Assembly (NCBI GenBank): GCA_025094145.1
Contig: JALLLS010000008.1
Coordinates: forward strand, 617,464-681,463
Origin: Spinellus fusiger
Lineage: Eukaryota > Mucoromycota > Mucoromycetes > Mucorales > Phycomycetaceae
DNA: 64,000 nucleotides
Reading direction: 5' to 3'
Below the pieces are notes generated by a model. It saw only the letters and a list, made by a program, of their open reading frames with translations. It was not told the DNA's origin and did not search any database. The translations under genes and the position numbers were made by a program. Below, piece after piece: positions 47,962 to 57,593 of this stretch; the first letter of the stretch is position 1; the number at the start of each line of letters is the position of its first letter.

Positions 47962-48387
47962 ATAGAATAGAATCCTATAATATGTTAAACCATTGATCGA
48001 GCCACGTTTACTCAAGACTTTAAGACAGAGCCATCAGCCGGTAGATTGCTTGTTGGATTTCGAATCACCACAGGATGACGGTTATTTCTTTTGGTGTCCT
48101 GTTTTCCTTGCTGACTTTATGGCCTTTTGGATGTCTGTTATCAACTTAGCATTTACCATCATCTCTCATTTTTCATTATTTTTCTCTCATTTGAGGCTTT
48201 GTATTTCTCTTGTCCTTCTGTTTCCCATTCATTTCATTCTTTTCTCACTTTTGTATTTGAAGTTTTTCTATGTTTATTCTTATTTTTCAAACAATCTCAC
48301 AGGGTGGCTAATATGCCCAATGCGCGAATAGCAAATCACGCCCAAAAATAAAAAACACTTTGAACTGTAGAGACCTGAGTGTAGGAC

Positions 48388-49745
48388 TACAGTCACGCAC
48401 AATTGAATTTAATGCCTGCCTAAGTTTTAATAAAATAATACTTTTTTTGTATAAGACTCTTATTCTTTCTAAATATTATTATACCAACACAACATGTCAG
48501 ATACATTTTCAGAAACTCACACTTGTGGAGAATATAACAAAGCAGAAGATAAAAAGCTATGGGGAATTTATTACATGTTGAAGGCTGGATTAAAATTGAC
48601 TGTCATCGCAAACGTAGTTGAGATGAGAAAGCCCACAGTTCAAAATAGTATCAGAAACATCAAAGAACGTGGGTCACCATTGCGTTTAAATAGTCATGAA
48701 AAATATAAAAAAAAATATAAAAAAAAAGTGAATGAGAGGGACCTCAGACACTTAGAAAAGGTCATTAAAGAGGACCCATTTGCTTCATATAATCAGTTGA
48801 AATTGGAAATGTTGAAGATTCAGGTGGATGTATGTAGAAACACTATTATCAGTTACTGCAATCAGTTAGGGTTCGGATATTTTTCTCCAGCTCACAAGCC
48901 AGCCTTAACTGAAAAACACAAAGAGAAACGGCTTCGTTGGGCTAAAGAACATGTTAATTGGACAAACGACCAGTAGAAATGCGTCATCTGGTCTGATAGG
49001 TCCAGGTACACCATCAAAGGGAATGATGGTGGTGCGTGTGTCATCAGAAAAGTTGGAGAAAGGTATGATCCTAATCATAGTGTTTCAACAACAAAGTTTG
49101 GTGGCAGAGGGGTCATGCTTTGGAGCTGTATTTGGGCGGGCGGATTTGGCCCATTAGTCTTTGTTGATGGCACTTTAAACTAAGACGAATATATCAATAT
49201 TTTGGCTGGTGATTTTCATCGTTGATTCATGGAATTGCATCAGAAAGAAGATAGGGAGTTTCTGTTACAAGAAGATGGTGCTAGCTGTCATACTGGGGCC
49301 TATGCCAGATGGTGGAAAGAGACCCATCAAATTAGGGTTCTTTGAGTACTGATATGCACATATCTTTGACTTGAACCCAATTGAACACGTCTGGTGGGTC
49401 TTGGAAAAACCAATTGAGGAAAGAAGGGTATCTATTACCAATGTTGAAAGTTTGAAGGCTCTAATTGCAGAGGAGTGGGAGAGGGTTGGTGTTGAACTTG
49501 CACAACGATTAGTTCTGAGTATGACAGATAGATGCCAGGCTGTAATAGACACCAAAAGAGGCCATACAAGCTATTAACTATATTATTATTATATTTTTCG
49601 ATAATTAAATATGTTGGGCTTTTTTGTGTGAAGGTTTGAAGCTTCTATATTAAATGTGGAGTGTTTTATCTAATGTTGAACATATCCTAAATATTTCGTC
49701 CTGAAATTTATTTTCAAAAGTATTAAATTCATTTGTGTGGCTGTA
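48388..49745 (+). mobile_element. Tc1-type transposon, family B copy 1
   Basis: TA-flanked 1358 bp. Inverted ends TACAGTCACGCACAATTGAA and the complement of TACAGCCACACAAATGAATT. It lies only 18 bp beyond the right end of unit 1 and 97 bp before unit 2. Close relative of 62122-63472. Confidence 0.9.
48494..49577 (+). pseudogene. Tc1-type transposase, family B copy 1 (nonsense-mutated)
   Basis: Starts MSDTFSETHT and runs to TKRGHTSY. The helix-turn-helix (LKAGLKLTVIANVVEMRKPTVQNSI) and SYNQLKLEM linker are intact. Catalytic blocks: CVIWSDRSRYT (first Asp present, next Glu changed to Arg), LLQEDGASCHTGAY (second Asp), NPIEHVWW (Glu). A TAG follows NDQ where copy 2 has TGG; LNTKAA-like LN-stop-DEY and HR-stop-FME stops are shared with copy 2; a local frameshift precedes FEY. 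Inactive. Confidence 0.85.
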
Positions 49746-49842
49746 TGATCATATACTATGTGTCTATTTATTTAGTTTTAATAATCACGGTGATTAAAAG
49801 GTATAAACTAAGGTTTAAGCCGATAAGAAGAGGCCTGCTTCA
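49746..49842. other. Short spacer between transposons
   Basis: 97 bp, AT-rich, between family B copy 1 and unit 2. Probably the old genomic target site. Nothing recognised. Confidence 0.4.
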
Positions 49843-51519
49843 TACAGTATTTTTACTTAGTTTTCGGACCTTTTCAAAAAAAATTCAGACGTTCTCTTTT
49901 CTTTTTTGGACGATTCCCATTTTAATTTCAGACGTTTACAAAAGGAAATTCAGACAATTCCAATTTTTTATTGGACGAGTTTCTTTTATCTTCAGACTTT
50001 TTCCTTACTTAATTTAGACAAACTCTTATTTCAGAGAAGCAGTAAATTTCATCAACCTATTTCATTATCTCCTTGAACTTCATATTTATATATATATTTT
50101 TTTAAAAAAAACTGAACTAAATAAAAAGATGGACTATATTAAATACCAACCATTAGAAGATGCATAATTGACAGAAGATACTGATGAAGAGATGGAATTA
50201 GAGACTACAGCAACTGAGTACGGCAATATTGAGATGATTATAGATTTCGACGTGATGTTGCAAAATCAAACAACACAAATGACAGAAGCTATGGATAATA
50301 TTGTTGAGGACATGGGAGCTGTATCATTATATCAGTCAAACAGATATAAGAAATATACCCAAGATCAGATAGAACGGTTTATCCGTGTAAAGCAAAAAGA
50401 GGGCATGTCAGTCCCAAAAGCCGCTATGCTGTGCGGTATTCCTCGAAGCACTGCATATGAATTAATAAATGAGTTCAATGTTAGTAACGGCACTGTTCTG
50501 CCTGGAAACAATCCAAGAAAAACGAACAACAAACCAAAGAAACTATTCCCTCAACACTCGGCATTTCTAGTCGAACTCTTCGATAAAAATCCGTCGATCG
50601 TCCTTGAAGAAGCAAGATTAAAGTTGTGTGAGGCGTTTCCTGGGCTGGAAGTCTCTGTCAGTGGGCTTTATAAGCATATCGTTGAAAAATGTGCTTTATC
50701 GTTGAAGCAAGCAACGAAATATACAGCTGAACGAGATGCACCTAGGACTATCAAACTTCGTTTTGATATCATTACTCAATGGAAAGCAGCTGGCGTTGAT
50801 TATCAAAATAATTGTGTATTCGTCGATGAAGCCGGATTCCACACTCAAATGATTAGAGGTCGTGCGTGGTCAAAGAAAGGTGATCCAGCAATTGTGAAAG
50901 TGCATACCCAAAAGGGCGTTAATATAAGCATTGTTGGCTGTATTGCTTCATTTGATGTTATAAACTTTTCAAAAGTTGAGCCTTTGAAAAAAACAGACGC
51001 AGAAAAAAATTGAAAAGGAATTTCCCCAGCAACACACAAGCAAAAAAAGAAAAGCCAAAACAACTTCCAAAAGGCACTACAGCTTACCACATTGTAAAAT
51101 TTATGGAATCTGTAATGGATGTTTTGGATAAGCATAACAAAAAGGGCATATTTATAGTTTTAGATAACTGTAGAATTCATCATTCTCGCTACGTTATCGA
51201 TGCCATTAACAATAGAGGTTACAGACCTCTTTTTATGCCACCTTACTCACCTTTTTTGAACCCCATCGAAGAATGCTGGTCAGAAATCAAAAAGCTTATC
51301 AGAAGAAATCCTCTAGATAAATCAGACACACTTACTCCACGAATTACAGAAGCTTTCAGCCAGATTACTTTAGAAGATTGTAAAGGATGGGTAAGACATG
51401 CTGAAACCTATTGGGATAGATGTCTTTCTAATGAGATTAAATTAAAATAGTCTGAATTTCCTTTCGTAAACGTCTGAATTTTTTTTGAAAAGGTCCGAAA
51501 ACCAAGTAAAAATACTGTA
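49843..51519 (+). mobile_element. Mariner-like transposon C, left copy
   Basis: 1677 bp including TA. Inverted ends of more than 30 bp (ACAGTATTTTTACTTAGTTT continuing to TCGGACCTTTTC) and subterminal repeats of CAGACGTT and related GTCTGAA motifs (49885-50035 and 51450-51490). The right inner end is ACTGTA at 51514-51519. Confidence 0.9.
50129..51450 (+). pseudogene. DD34E transposase of element C, left copy (disrupted)
   Basis: ATG 50129 opens MDYIKYQPLEDA, then a TAA, then LTEDTDEEMELETT continues in the same frame to AEKN-stop at 51013, where a run of A shifts the frame; the rest follows at 51010-51450. Helix-turn-helix KEGMSVPKAAMLCGIPRSTAY. Catalytic blocks: CVFVDEAGFH (Asp), FIVLDNCRIH (Asp), FLNPIEECW (Glu), the last pair 34 residues apart. 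One nonsense mutation and one frameshift, both also in the right copy. Inactive unless the frameshift is bypassed. Confidence 0.85.
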
Positions 51520-51600
51520 GAAAGTATGTGCTTAGTTGGTTAAAACCCAGCCTACCCGGTAGAAAGTATGCGCTTAGCTAGTTTAAACCCAGCCCACCTG
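51517..51600 (+). repeat. Two 42-bp direct repeats inside unit 2 (left)
   Basis: Unit GTAGAAAGTATG-GCTTAG-T-GTT-AAACCCAGCC-ACC-G occurs at 51517-51558 and 51559-51600, followed by a third GTAG. The first unit overlaps the inner TA end of element C. Mirror copies lie at 55785-55868. Confidence 0.85.
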
Positions 51601-52902
51601 GTAGGCTACACACCCAAAGATTTTTTTGACCTTTAAGCGGTGATACCTCCTTCCTTTTACGTCTAAAAATATCTTGCATTTTATGGCTCTGTGTTTAAAA
51701 TCAAAGGTTTGTAAGTATCTAAATAATTGTTTCTTTTTGTGGATACCTCAATATCAAATTGTATTATCAATAAAATATATTGTTTATGAATAAAATTGTT
51801 TATTGTAATACTATAGCTAATGCTATATTATGTACTATAGCTACGGCCTAAGTGCATTCTCTCATAGCAATAGAATATACACCCTAAAAGTCTTATGCTT
51901 TATTATAGGGAGATAGATAACTATGCCTTGGAGTAGACCCTAGACAGCATTGACCTTCTAGAAGACTATCTGAGACTAACTTGAAAGGAGTCTTTACTTG
52001 TCTAATAACAATACAGTGCGTATCTTGTGGAATACAATGAACTTAAACCCAGATGAAGACACTGCTTACCTTTTTATCACTAGAATAGTCCTTGGTAGTG
52101 TCTATCACCTCCTTCTATTCTTTGTTTGTTAATAATAGTACATTACCTTTTTCAGTTATGCTTATCTTGACAAGTACTTGGGCGTTAAGTTGTATGGACA
52201 GTGTACGAGATAGCAAAAAGAGGGGGTATATCAAAACAAATAATATTTCATATATTATTCTGGTGATCTATTACACTTTAACCTCAACTCATAAAATCTA
52301 CAAGTCAAAATTCACAAGTCAAACAATTCACATTTTATTTGGCTTGAGCCTAAAGCCCAGTATTAGAAATAATACTTTGTAATCATTAAGCACCACTGTT
52401 AATACCAGTTACAATAACATAGTTACTGAAGTGATTATGAATACTGAGTCAATGAGTGACTATACAGTTCTCAATTTAAGTAAGTTTGGTTCTATTTTAT
52501 GGACAATGACCACTAGAGTTAACTCTGTGTGTGTCTTATAATAAACATCTTTCTTAAGCAGTGTCATACTGCAAATACTATGGGCTTATAGTTAACACAT
52601 TATGTTAAACAATAAATGCAGTGACTGAGTTGTAATATTGAGGTGACTCTTGTTCTATTTCTTGTCTTTACAGCCAATTCTATACTTTCTAATTGCAAAG
52701 TTAATAATGATTGCTTAAACAGGCAAGTAGAGTTTAAAATAGCTCATTTAGACAGCGAAAAGGCATCTTTAAACACATTAGCCAATCATAAGAATATTGC
52801 GATTTTATTCTCAGGATATTTCCTTATATATCCCAAAAATCTCCTCGTGTGTAGAAATTCACACTATTCTCTTACTCTTACTTCCCTCTCATCAGCAAAA
52901 CA
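51601..52902. other. Inverted cargo of unit 2, non-coding or decayed part
   Basis: 1.3 kb inside the left arm. ORFs at 52092 and 52643 have no recognisable domains; 52643-52915 may be only a read-through into the ORF at 52903. No terminal repeats seen. The mirror copy is 54483-55784. Confidence 0.4.
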
Positions 52903-54209
52903 ATGGTTGTCATAACAAGAGAGCAGGAAATCTGCATGTTTTATTGCGAAGAGTACAATGAAACCAATGTTGAGAATTTGACCAAGGAAGTTGATGCTAT
53001 AAAGAATGTCGACATTTGCTATTCTGACGATCCGTCAGCTCCAGTTCTACTTTGCACGCGGACTATCTTTCAAAATACACAAGTACCAGAAAAGAGATTT
53101 ATTAGAAGTGGACGTTGAAAATACAAATGAAGCACTTAAAATTCGTAAATATTAGCAAGTTACGTTTGGTGTGCTAATATATTGAGCTATTTCTTAGACA
53201 ATGCCATAGAACTAGTTCAATTCCTGAACATAGTATACATACCCTTTGACCCCAACAATAATGAAGTCTATGAAAACAAATGTCTTACATTGAATGATAT
53301 TCTTGTTGTTTTGAAATACTCTGACTTGTTTGAAGACAAATCTGCTATCGGGTTTGGAAAGTGGTGTTCTAACAAAAAAGTCAATTTCATGAAAAGCGCC
53401 ATAAAAAGGAGAGTCAGAATATTAAGTAAAACGGGTCCGTTCCCTATTTGCAGTGAAAGAAAAATTCTTCAGTAAGTCATATCTGTTATTACTTTTTTTT
53501 TATCTCTATTTCTGATTTTATTCACGCAACATATTAGACAATATTATCAAAGACATTACTGAATACCGCGAAGAATATCAAGAACATATCCAAAAACTAA
53601 AAAAAGAAAACCATAATGTCATAGGATATGCAAGAAAGTCAAAAGGAATTGATGACAAAAACAGAACACGGCTAACTCAACTCATATGTGACAGACTGAG
53701 AGAAAGATCTTTAGTCGATAAATTGTTTGTTTCAGTTTGCTCAAATGCGAACCATCCTATCTCTGAGAGGGATGTAAAAGTAAACAAAAAAATTATTGAA
53801 AAACTGGATGTAGATGGGAACACACAAGGTAAGAACACTAATGTCAATTCAATTTTCTATTTCTCCATATCAATTATATGAGTCCCTCCTCTCCTTTTTT
53901 TTCTTAGAAATGTTGCAATATATTTCTACCAACAAAAAAATATGTCTTGTAGTGTTGGATTATGCAGGTCTGACAACAGACCCAAATGATTTAAAAAAGT
54001 TTTTAAAGTAAGCTTTGAAAAATATGATTAATTTAAAGAAAATACTAAAAACTCCTTTTAGGGCCAACAAGAACATTGAGAAGGTTATCGTTGACAATTT
54101 GCCTCAAAATAACAAAATTGAGATATTTGAAAGAAAAGAAATATTAAACAACCCCTCAAGACTAGAAGTATTTAGATGTAGAGCAAGTACGTGTCAACGC
54201 TCAAAATAA
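52903..54209 (+). pseudogene. Unrecognised core gene of unit 2, in exon-like pieces
   Basis: Starts MVVITREQEICMFYCEEY in the left arm. It passes the arm boundary (53033), shifts frame to QFYFARGLSFKIHKY and DLLEVDVENTNEALKI, stops, then resumes as LSYFLDNAIELVQFLNIVYI and KSAIGFGKWCSNKKVNF (53170-53475), intron-like break, then EYREEYQEHIQKLKKENHNV leading to GYARKSKGIDDKNRTRL (53540-53825), a GTAAGA donor, CLVVLDYAGLTTDPNDL (53905-54008), and a last piece to 54209 with VIVDNLPQNNKIEIF. The basic YARKS motif recalls the catalytic N terminus of serine recombinases, but the rest is not recognisably such. One frameshift makes an intact product doubtful. Family unknown. Confidence 0.4.
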
Positions 54210-54351
54210 TTTATTAATTTTTATAAATAAACGCCATCATAAAGTTTTAGTGTTACTTTCTATAATCACTTCTTTTTCTATTTCTGCAGGATACAGATGA
54301 TATCTTGGTTTGGTCCTCATGGTTTGGAGGGAACATAAAGTGGGCATAAAT
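53034..54351. other. Unique core of unit 2
   Basis: 1318 bp between the inverted arms, largely filled by the unrecognised gene on the plus strand. On the minus strand the right-arm start of the same gene runs into a different 37-codon tail (54351-54237: FMPTLCSLQTMRTKPRYH), so both junctions create different ends for the same N terminus. Confidence 0.6.
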
Positions 54352-54482
54352 GGATCGTCAGAATAGCAAATGTCGACATTCTTTATAGCATCAACTTCCT
54401 TGGTCAAATTCTCAACATTGGTTTCATTGTACTCTTCGCAATAAAACATGCAGATTTCCTGCTCTCTTGTTATGACAACCAT
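54352..54482 (-). pseudogene. N-terminal fragment of the unit 2 core gene (right-arm copy)
   Basis: The first 43 codons (MVVITREQEICMFYCEEY to ICYSDDP) are duplicated here in inverted orientation and cut at the arm boundary. Confidence 0.6.
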
Positions 54483-55865
54483 TGTTTTGCTGATGAGAGG
54501 GAAGTAAGAGTAAGAGAATAGTGTGAATTTCTACACACGAGGAGATTTTTGGGATATATAAGGAAATATCCTGAGAATAAAATCGCAATATTCTTATGAT
54601 TGGCTAATGTGTTTAAAGATGCCTTTTCGCTGTCTAAATGAGCTATTTTAAACTCTACTTGCCTGTTTAAGCAATCATTATTAACTTTGCAATTAGAAAG
54701 TATAGAATTGGCTGTAAAGACAAGAAATAGAACAAGAGTCACCTCAATATTACAACTCAGTCACTGCATTTATTGTTTAACATAATGTGTTAACTATAAG
54801 CCCATAGTATTTGCAGTATGACACTGCTTAAGAAAGATGTTTATTATAAGACACACACAGAGTTAACTCTAGTGGTCATTGTCCATAAAATAGAACCAAA
54901 CTTACTTAAATTGAGAACTGTATAGTCACTCATTGACTCAGTATTCATAATCACTTCAGTAACTATGTTATTGTAACTGGTATTAACAGTGGTGCTTAAT
55001 GATTACAAAGTATTATTTCTAATACTGGGCTTTAGGCTCAAGCCAAATAAAATGTGAATTGTTTGACTTGTGAATTTTGACTTGTAGATTTTATGAGTTG
55101 AGGTTAAAGTGTAATAGATCACCAGAATAATATATGAAATATTATTTGTTTTGATATACCCCCTCTTTTTGCTATCTCGTACACTGTCCATACAACTTAA
55201 CGCCCAAGTACTTGTCAAGATAAGCATAACTGAAAAAGGTAATGTACTATTATTAACAAACAAAGAATAGAAGGAGGTGATAGACACTACCAAGGACTAT
55301 TCTAGTGATAAAAAGGTAAGCAGTGTCTTCATCTGGGTTTAAGTTCATTGTATTCCACAAGATACGCACTGTATTGTTATTAGACAAGTAAAGACTCCTT
55401 TCAAGTTAGTCTCAGATAGTCTTCTAGAAGGTCAATGCTGTCTAGGGTCTACTCCAAGGCATAGTTATCTATCTCCCTATAATAAAGCATAAGACTTTTA
55501 GGGTGTATATTCTATTGCTATGAGAGAATGCACTTAGGCCGTAGCTATAGTACATAATATAGCATTAGCTATAGTATTACAATAAACAATTTTATTCATA
55601 AACAATATATTTTATTGATAATACAATTTGATATTGAGGTATCCACAAAAAGAAACAATTATTTAGATACTTACAAACCTTTGATTTTAAACACAGAGCC
55701 ATAAAATGCAAGATATTTTTAGACGTAAAAGGAAGGAGGTATCACCGCTTAAAGGTCAAAAAAATCTTTGGGTGTGTAGCCTACCAGGTGGGCTGGGTTT
55801 AAACTAGCTAAGCGCATACTTTCTACCGGGTAGGCTGGGTTTTAACCAACTAAGCACATACTTTC

Positions 55866-57542
55866 TACAGTATTTTTACTTGGTTTTCGGACCTTTTCAA
55901 AAAAAATTCAGACGTTTACGAAAGGAAATTCAGACTATTTTAATTTAATCTCATTAGAAAGACATCTATCCCAATAGGTTTCAGCATGTCTTACCCATCC
56001 TTTACAATCTTCTAAAGTAATCTGGCTGAAAGCTTCTGTAATTCGTGGAGTAAGTGTGTCTGATTTATCTAGAGGATTTCTTCTGATAAGCTTTTTGATT
56101 TCTGACCAGCATTCTTCGATGGGGTTCAAAAAAGGTGAGTAAGGTGGCATAAAAAGAGGTCTGTAACCTCTATTGTTAATGGCATCGATAACGTAGCGAG
56201 AATGATGAATTCTACAGTTATCTAAAACTATAAATATGCCCTTTTTGTTATGCTTATCCAAAACATCCATTACAGATTCCATAAATTTTACAATGTGGTA
56301 AGCTGTAGTGCCTTTTGGAAGTTGTTTTGGCTTTTCTTTTTTTGCTTGTGTGTTGCTGGGGAAATTCCTTTTCAATTTTTTTCTGCGTCTGTTTTTTTCA
56401 AAGGCTCAACTTTTGAAAAGTTTATAACATCAAATGAAGCAATACAGCCAACAATGCTTATATTAACGCCCTTTTGGGTATGCACTTTCACAATTGCTGG
56501 ATCACCTTTCTTTGACCACGCACGACCTCTAATCATTTGAGTGTGGAATCCGGCTTCATCGACGAATACACAATTATTTTGATAATCAACGCCAGCTGCT
56601 TTCCATTGAGTAATGATATCAAAACGAAGTTTGATAGTCCTAGGTGCATCTCGTTCAGCTGTATATTTCGTTGCTTGCTTCAACGATAAAGCACATTTTT
56701 CAACGATATGCTTATAAAGCCCACTGACAGAGACTTCCAGCCCAGGAAACGCCTCACACAACTTTAATCTTGCTTCTTCAAGGACGATCGACGGATTTTT
56801 ATCGAAGAGTTCGACTAGAAATGCCGAGTGTTGAGGGAATAGTTTCTTTGGTTTGTTGTTCGTTTTTCTTGGATTGTTTCCAGGCAGAACAGTGCCGTTA
56901 CTAACATTGAACTCATTTATTAATTCATATGCAGTGCTTCGAGGAATACCGCACAGCATAGCGGCTTTTGGGACTGACATGCCCTCTTTTTGCTTTACAC
57001 GGATAAACCGTTCTATCTGATCTTGGGTATATTTCTTATATCTGTTTGACTGATATAATGATACAGCTCCCATGTCCTCAACAATATTATCCATAGCTTC
57101 TGTCATTTGTGTTGTTTGATTTTGCAACATCACGTCGAAATCTATAATCATCTCAATATTGCCGTACTCAGTTGCTGTAGTCTCTAATTCCATCTCTTCA
57201 TCAGTATCTTCTGTCAATTATGCATCTTCTAATGGTTGGTATTTAATATAGTCCATCTTTTTATTTAGTTCAGTTTTTTTTAAAAAAATATATATATAAA
57301 TATGAAGTTCAAGGAGATAATGAAATAGGTTGATGAAATTTACTGCTTCTCTGAAATAAGAGTTTGTCTAAATTAAGTAAGGAAAAAGTCTGAAGATAAA
57401 AGAAACTCGTCCAATAAAAAATTGGAATTGTCTGAATTTCCTTTTGTAAACGTCTGAAATTAAAATGGGAATCGTCCAAAAAAGAAAAGAGAACGTCTGA
57501 ATTTTTTTTGAAAAGGTCCGAAAACTAAGTAAAAATACTGTA
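55866..57542 (-). mobile_element. Mariner-like transposon C, right copy
   Basis: Inverted, apparently identical copy of 49843-51519. Its outer TA (57541-57542) is the boundary of unit 2. Confidence 0.9.
55935..57256 (-). pseudogene. DD34E transposase of element C, right copy (disrupted)
   Basis: Same sequence and same stop and frameshift as 50129-51450, minus strand. Confidence 0.85.
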
Positions 57543-57593
57543 GTATGACTGGATAGATTAATCATAAAACATAACATTCATATATATTTTTCC

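Larger units (their letters stand above)
44976..48174. repeat. Right inner arm of palindromic unit 1
   Basis: Reverse complement of 37022-40220 without visible difference, including the nested solo LTR, Tc1 relic and LINE fragment. All of those insertions therefore predate the duplication or last conversion. Confidence 0.93.
35219..48369. mobile_element. Composite palindromic transposon unit 1 (13.15 kb)
   Basis: Bounded by TA dinucleotides and diverged inverted ends: TATGGTTCAAAG on the left and CTTTGAACTGTA on the right. Once the Tc1-type insertion at 35231-36871 is removed, the match continues inward (TTTTTATTTTTGGG, CATTGGG-ATATTAGCCACCC, GAATAAACATAGAAA) for some 150-200 bp at roughly 80 per cent by eye. 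From 37022 and 48174 inward the arms become identical for 3199 bp. The core is 4755 bp (40221-44975). Arms carry nested solo LTRs, Tc1 relics and LINE fragments. No intact transposase belonging to the outer ends was identified. Confidence 0.7.
49843..53033. repeat. Left arm of palindromic unit 2
   Basis: 3191 bp identical, as far as I can read, to the reverse complement of 54352-57542. Divergence begins abruptly after GACGATCC. Confidence 0.93.
49843..57542. mobile_element. Composite palindromic transposon unit 2 (7.7 kb)
   Basis: Begins and ends at TA with TACAGTATTTTTACTTAG and its complement, the outer ends of two inverted copies of one mariner-like element. Identity of the arms (49843-53033 and 54352-57542, coordinates summing to 107385) starts precisely at those TA ends and runs 3191 bp inward, so the whole 7.7 kb behaves as one insertion. 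The flanks do not match each other outside TA. The core (53034-54351) carries most of an unrecognised gene. It lies just downstream of the SLC49-like gene. Confidence 0.75.
54352..57542. repeat. Right arm of palindromic unit 2
   Basis: Reverse complement of 49843-53033, including element C with the same nonsense codon and frameshift. Confidence 0.93.

Noticed and set aside
47993..48351. ORFs MIEPRLLKTL... and MDVCYQLS... as genes in unit 1 ends
   Set aside because: They lie in the terminal repeats of the element, overlap each other, and lose frame in the diverged left copy.
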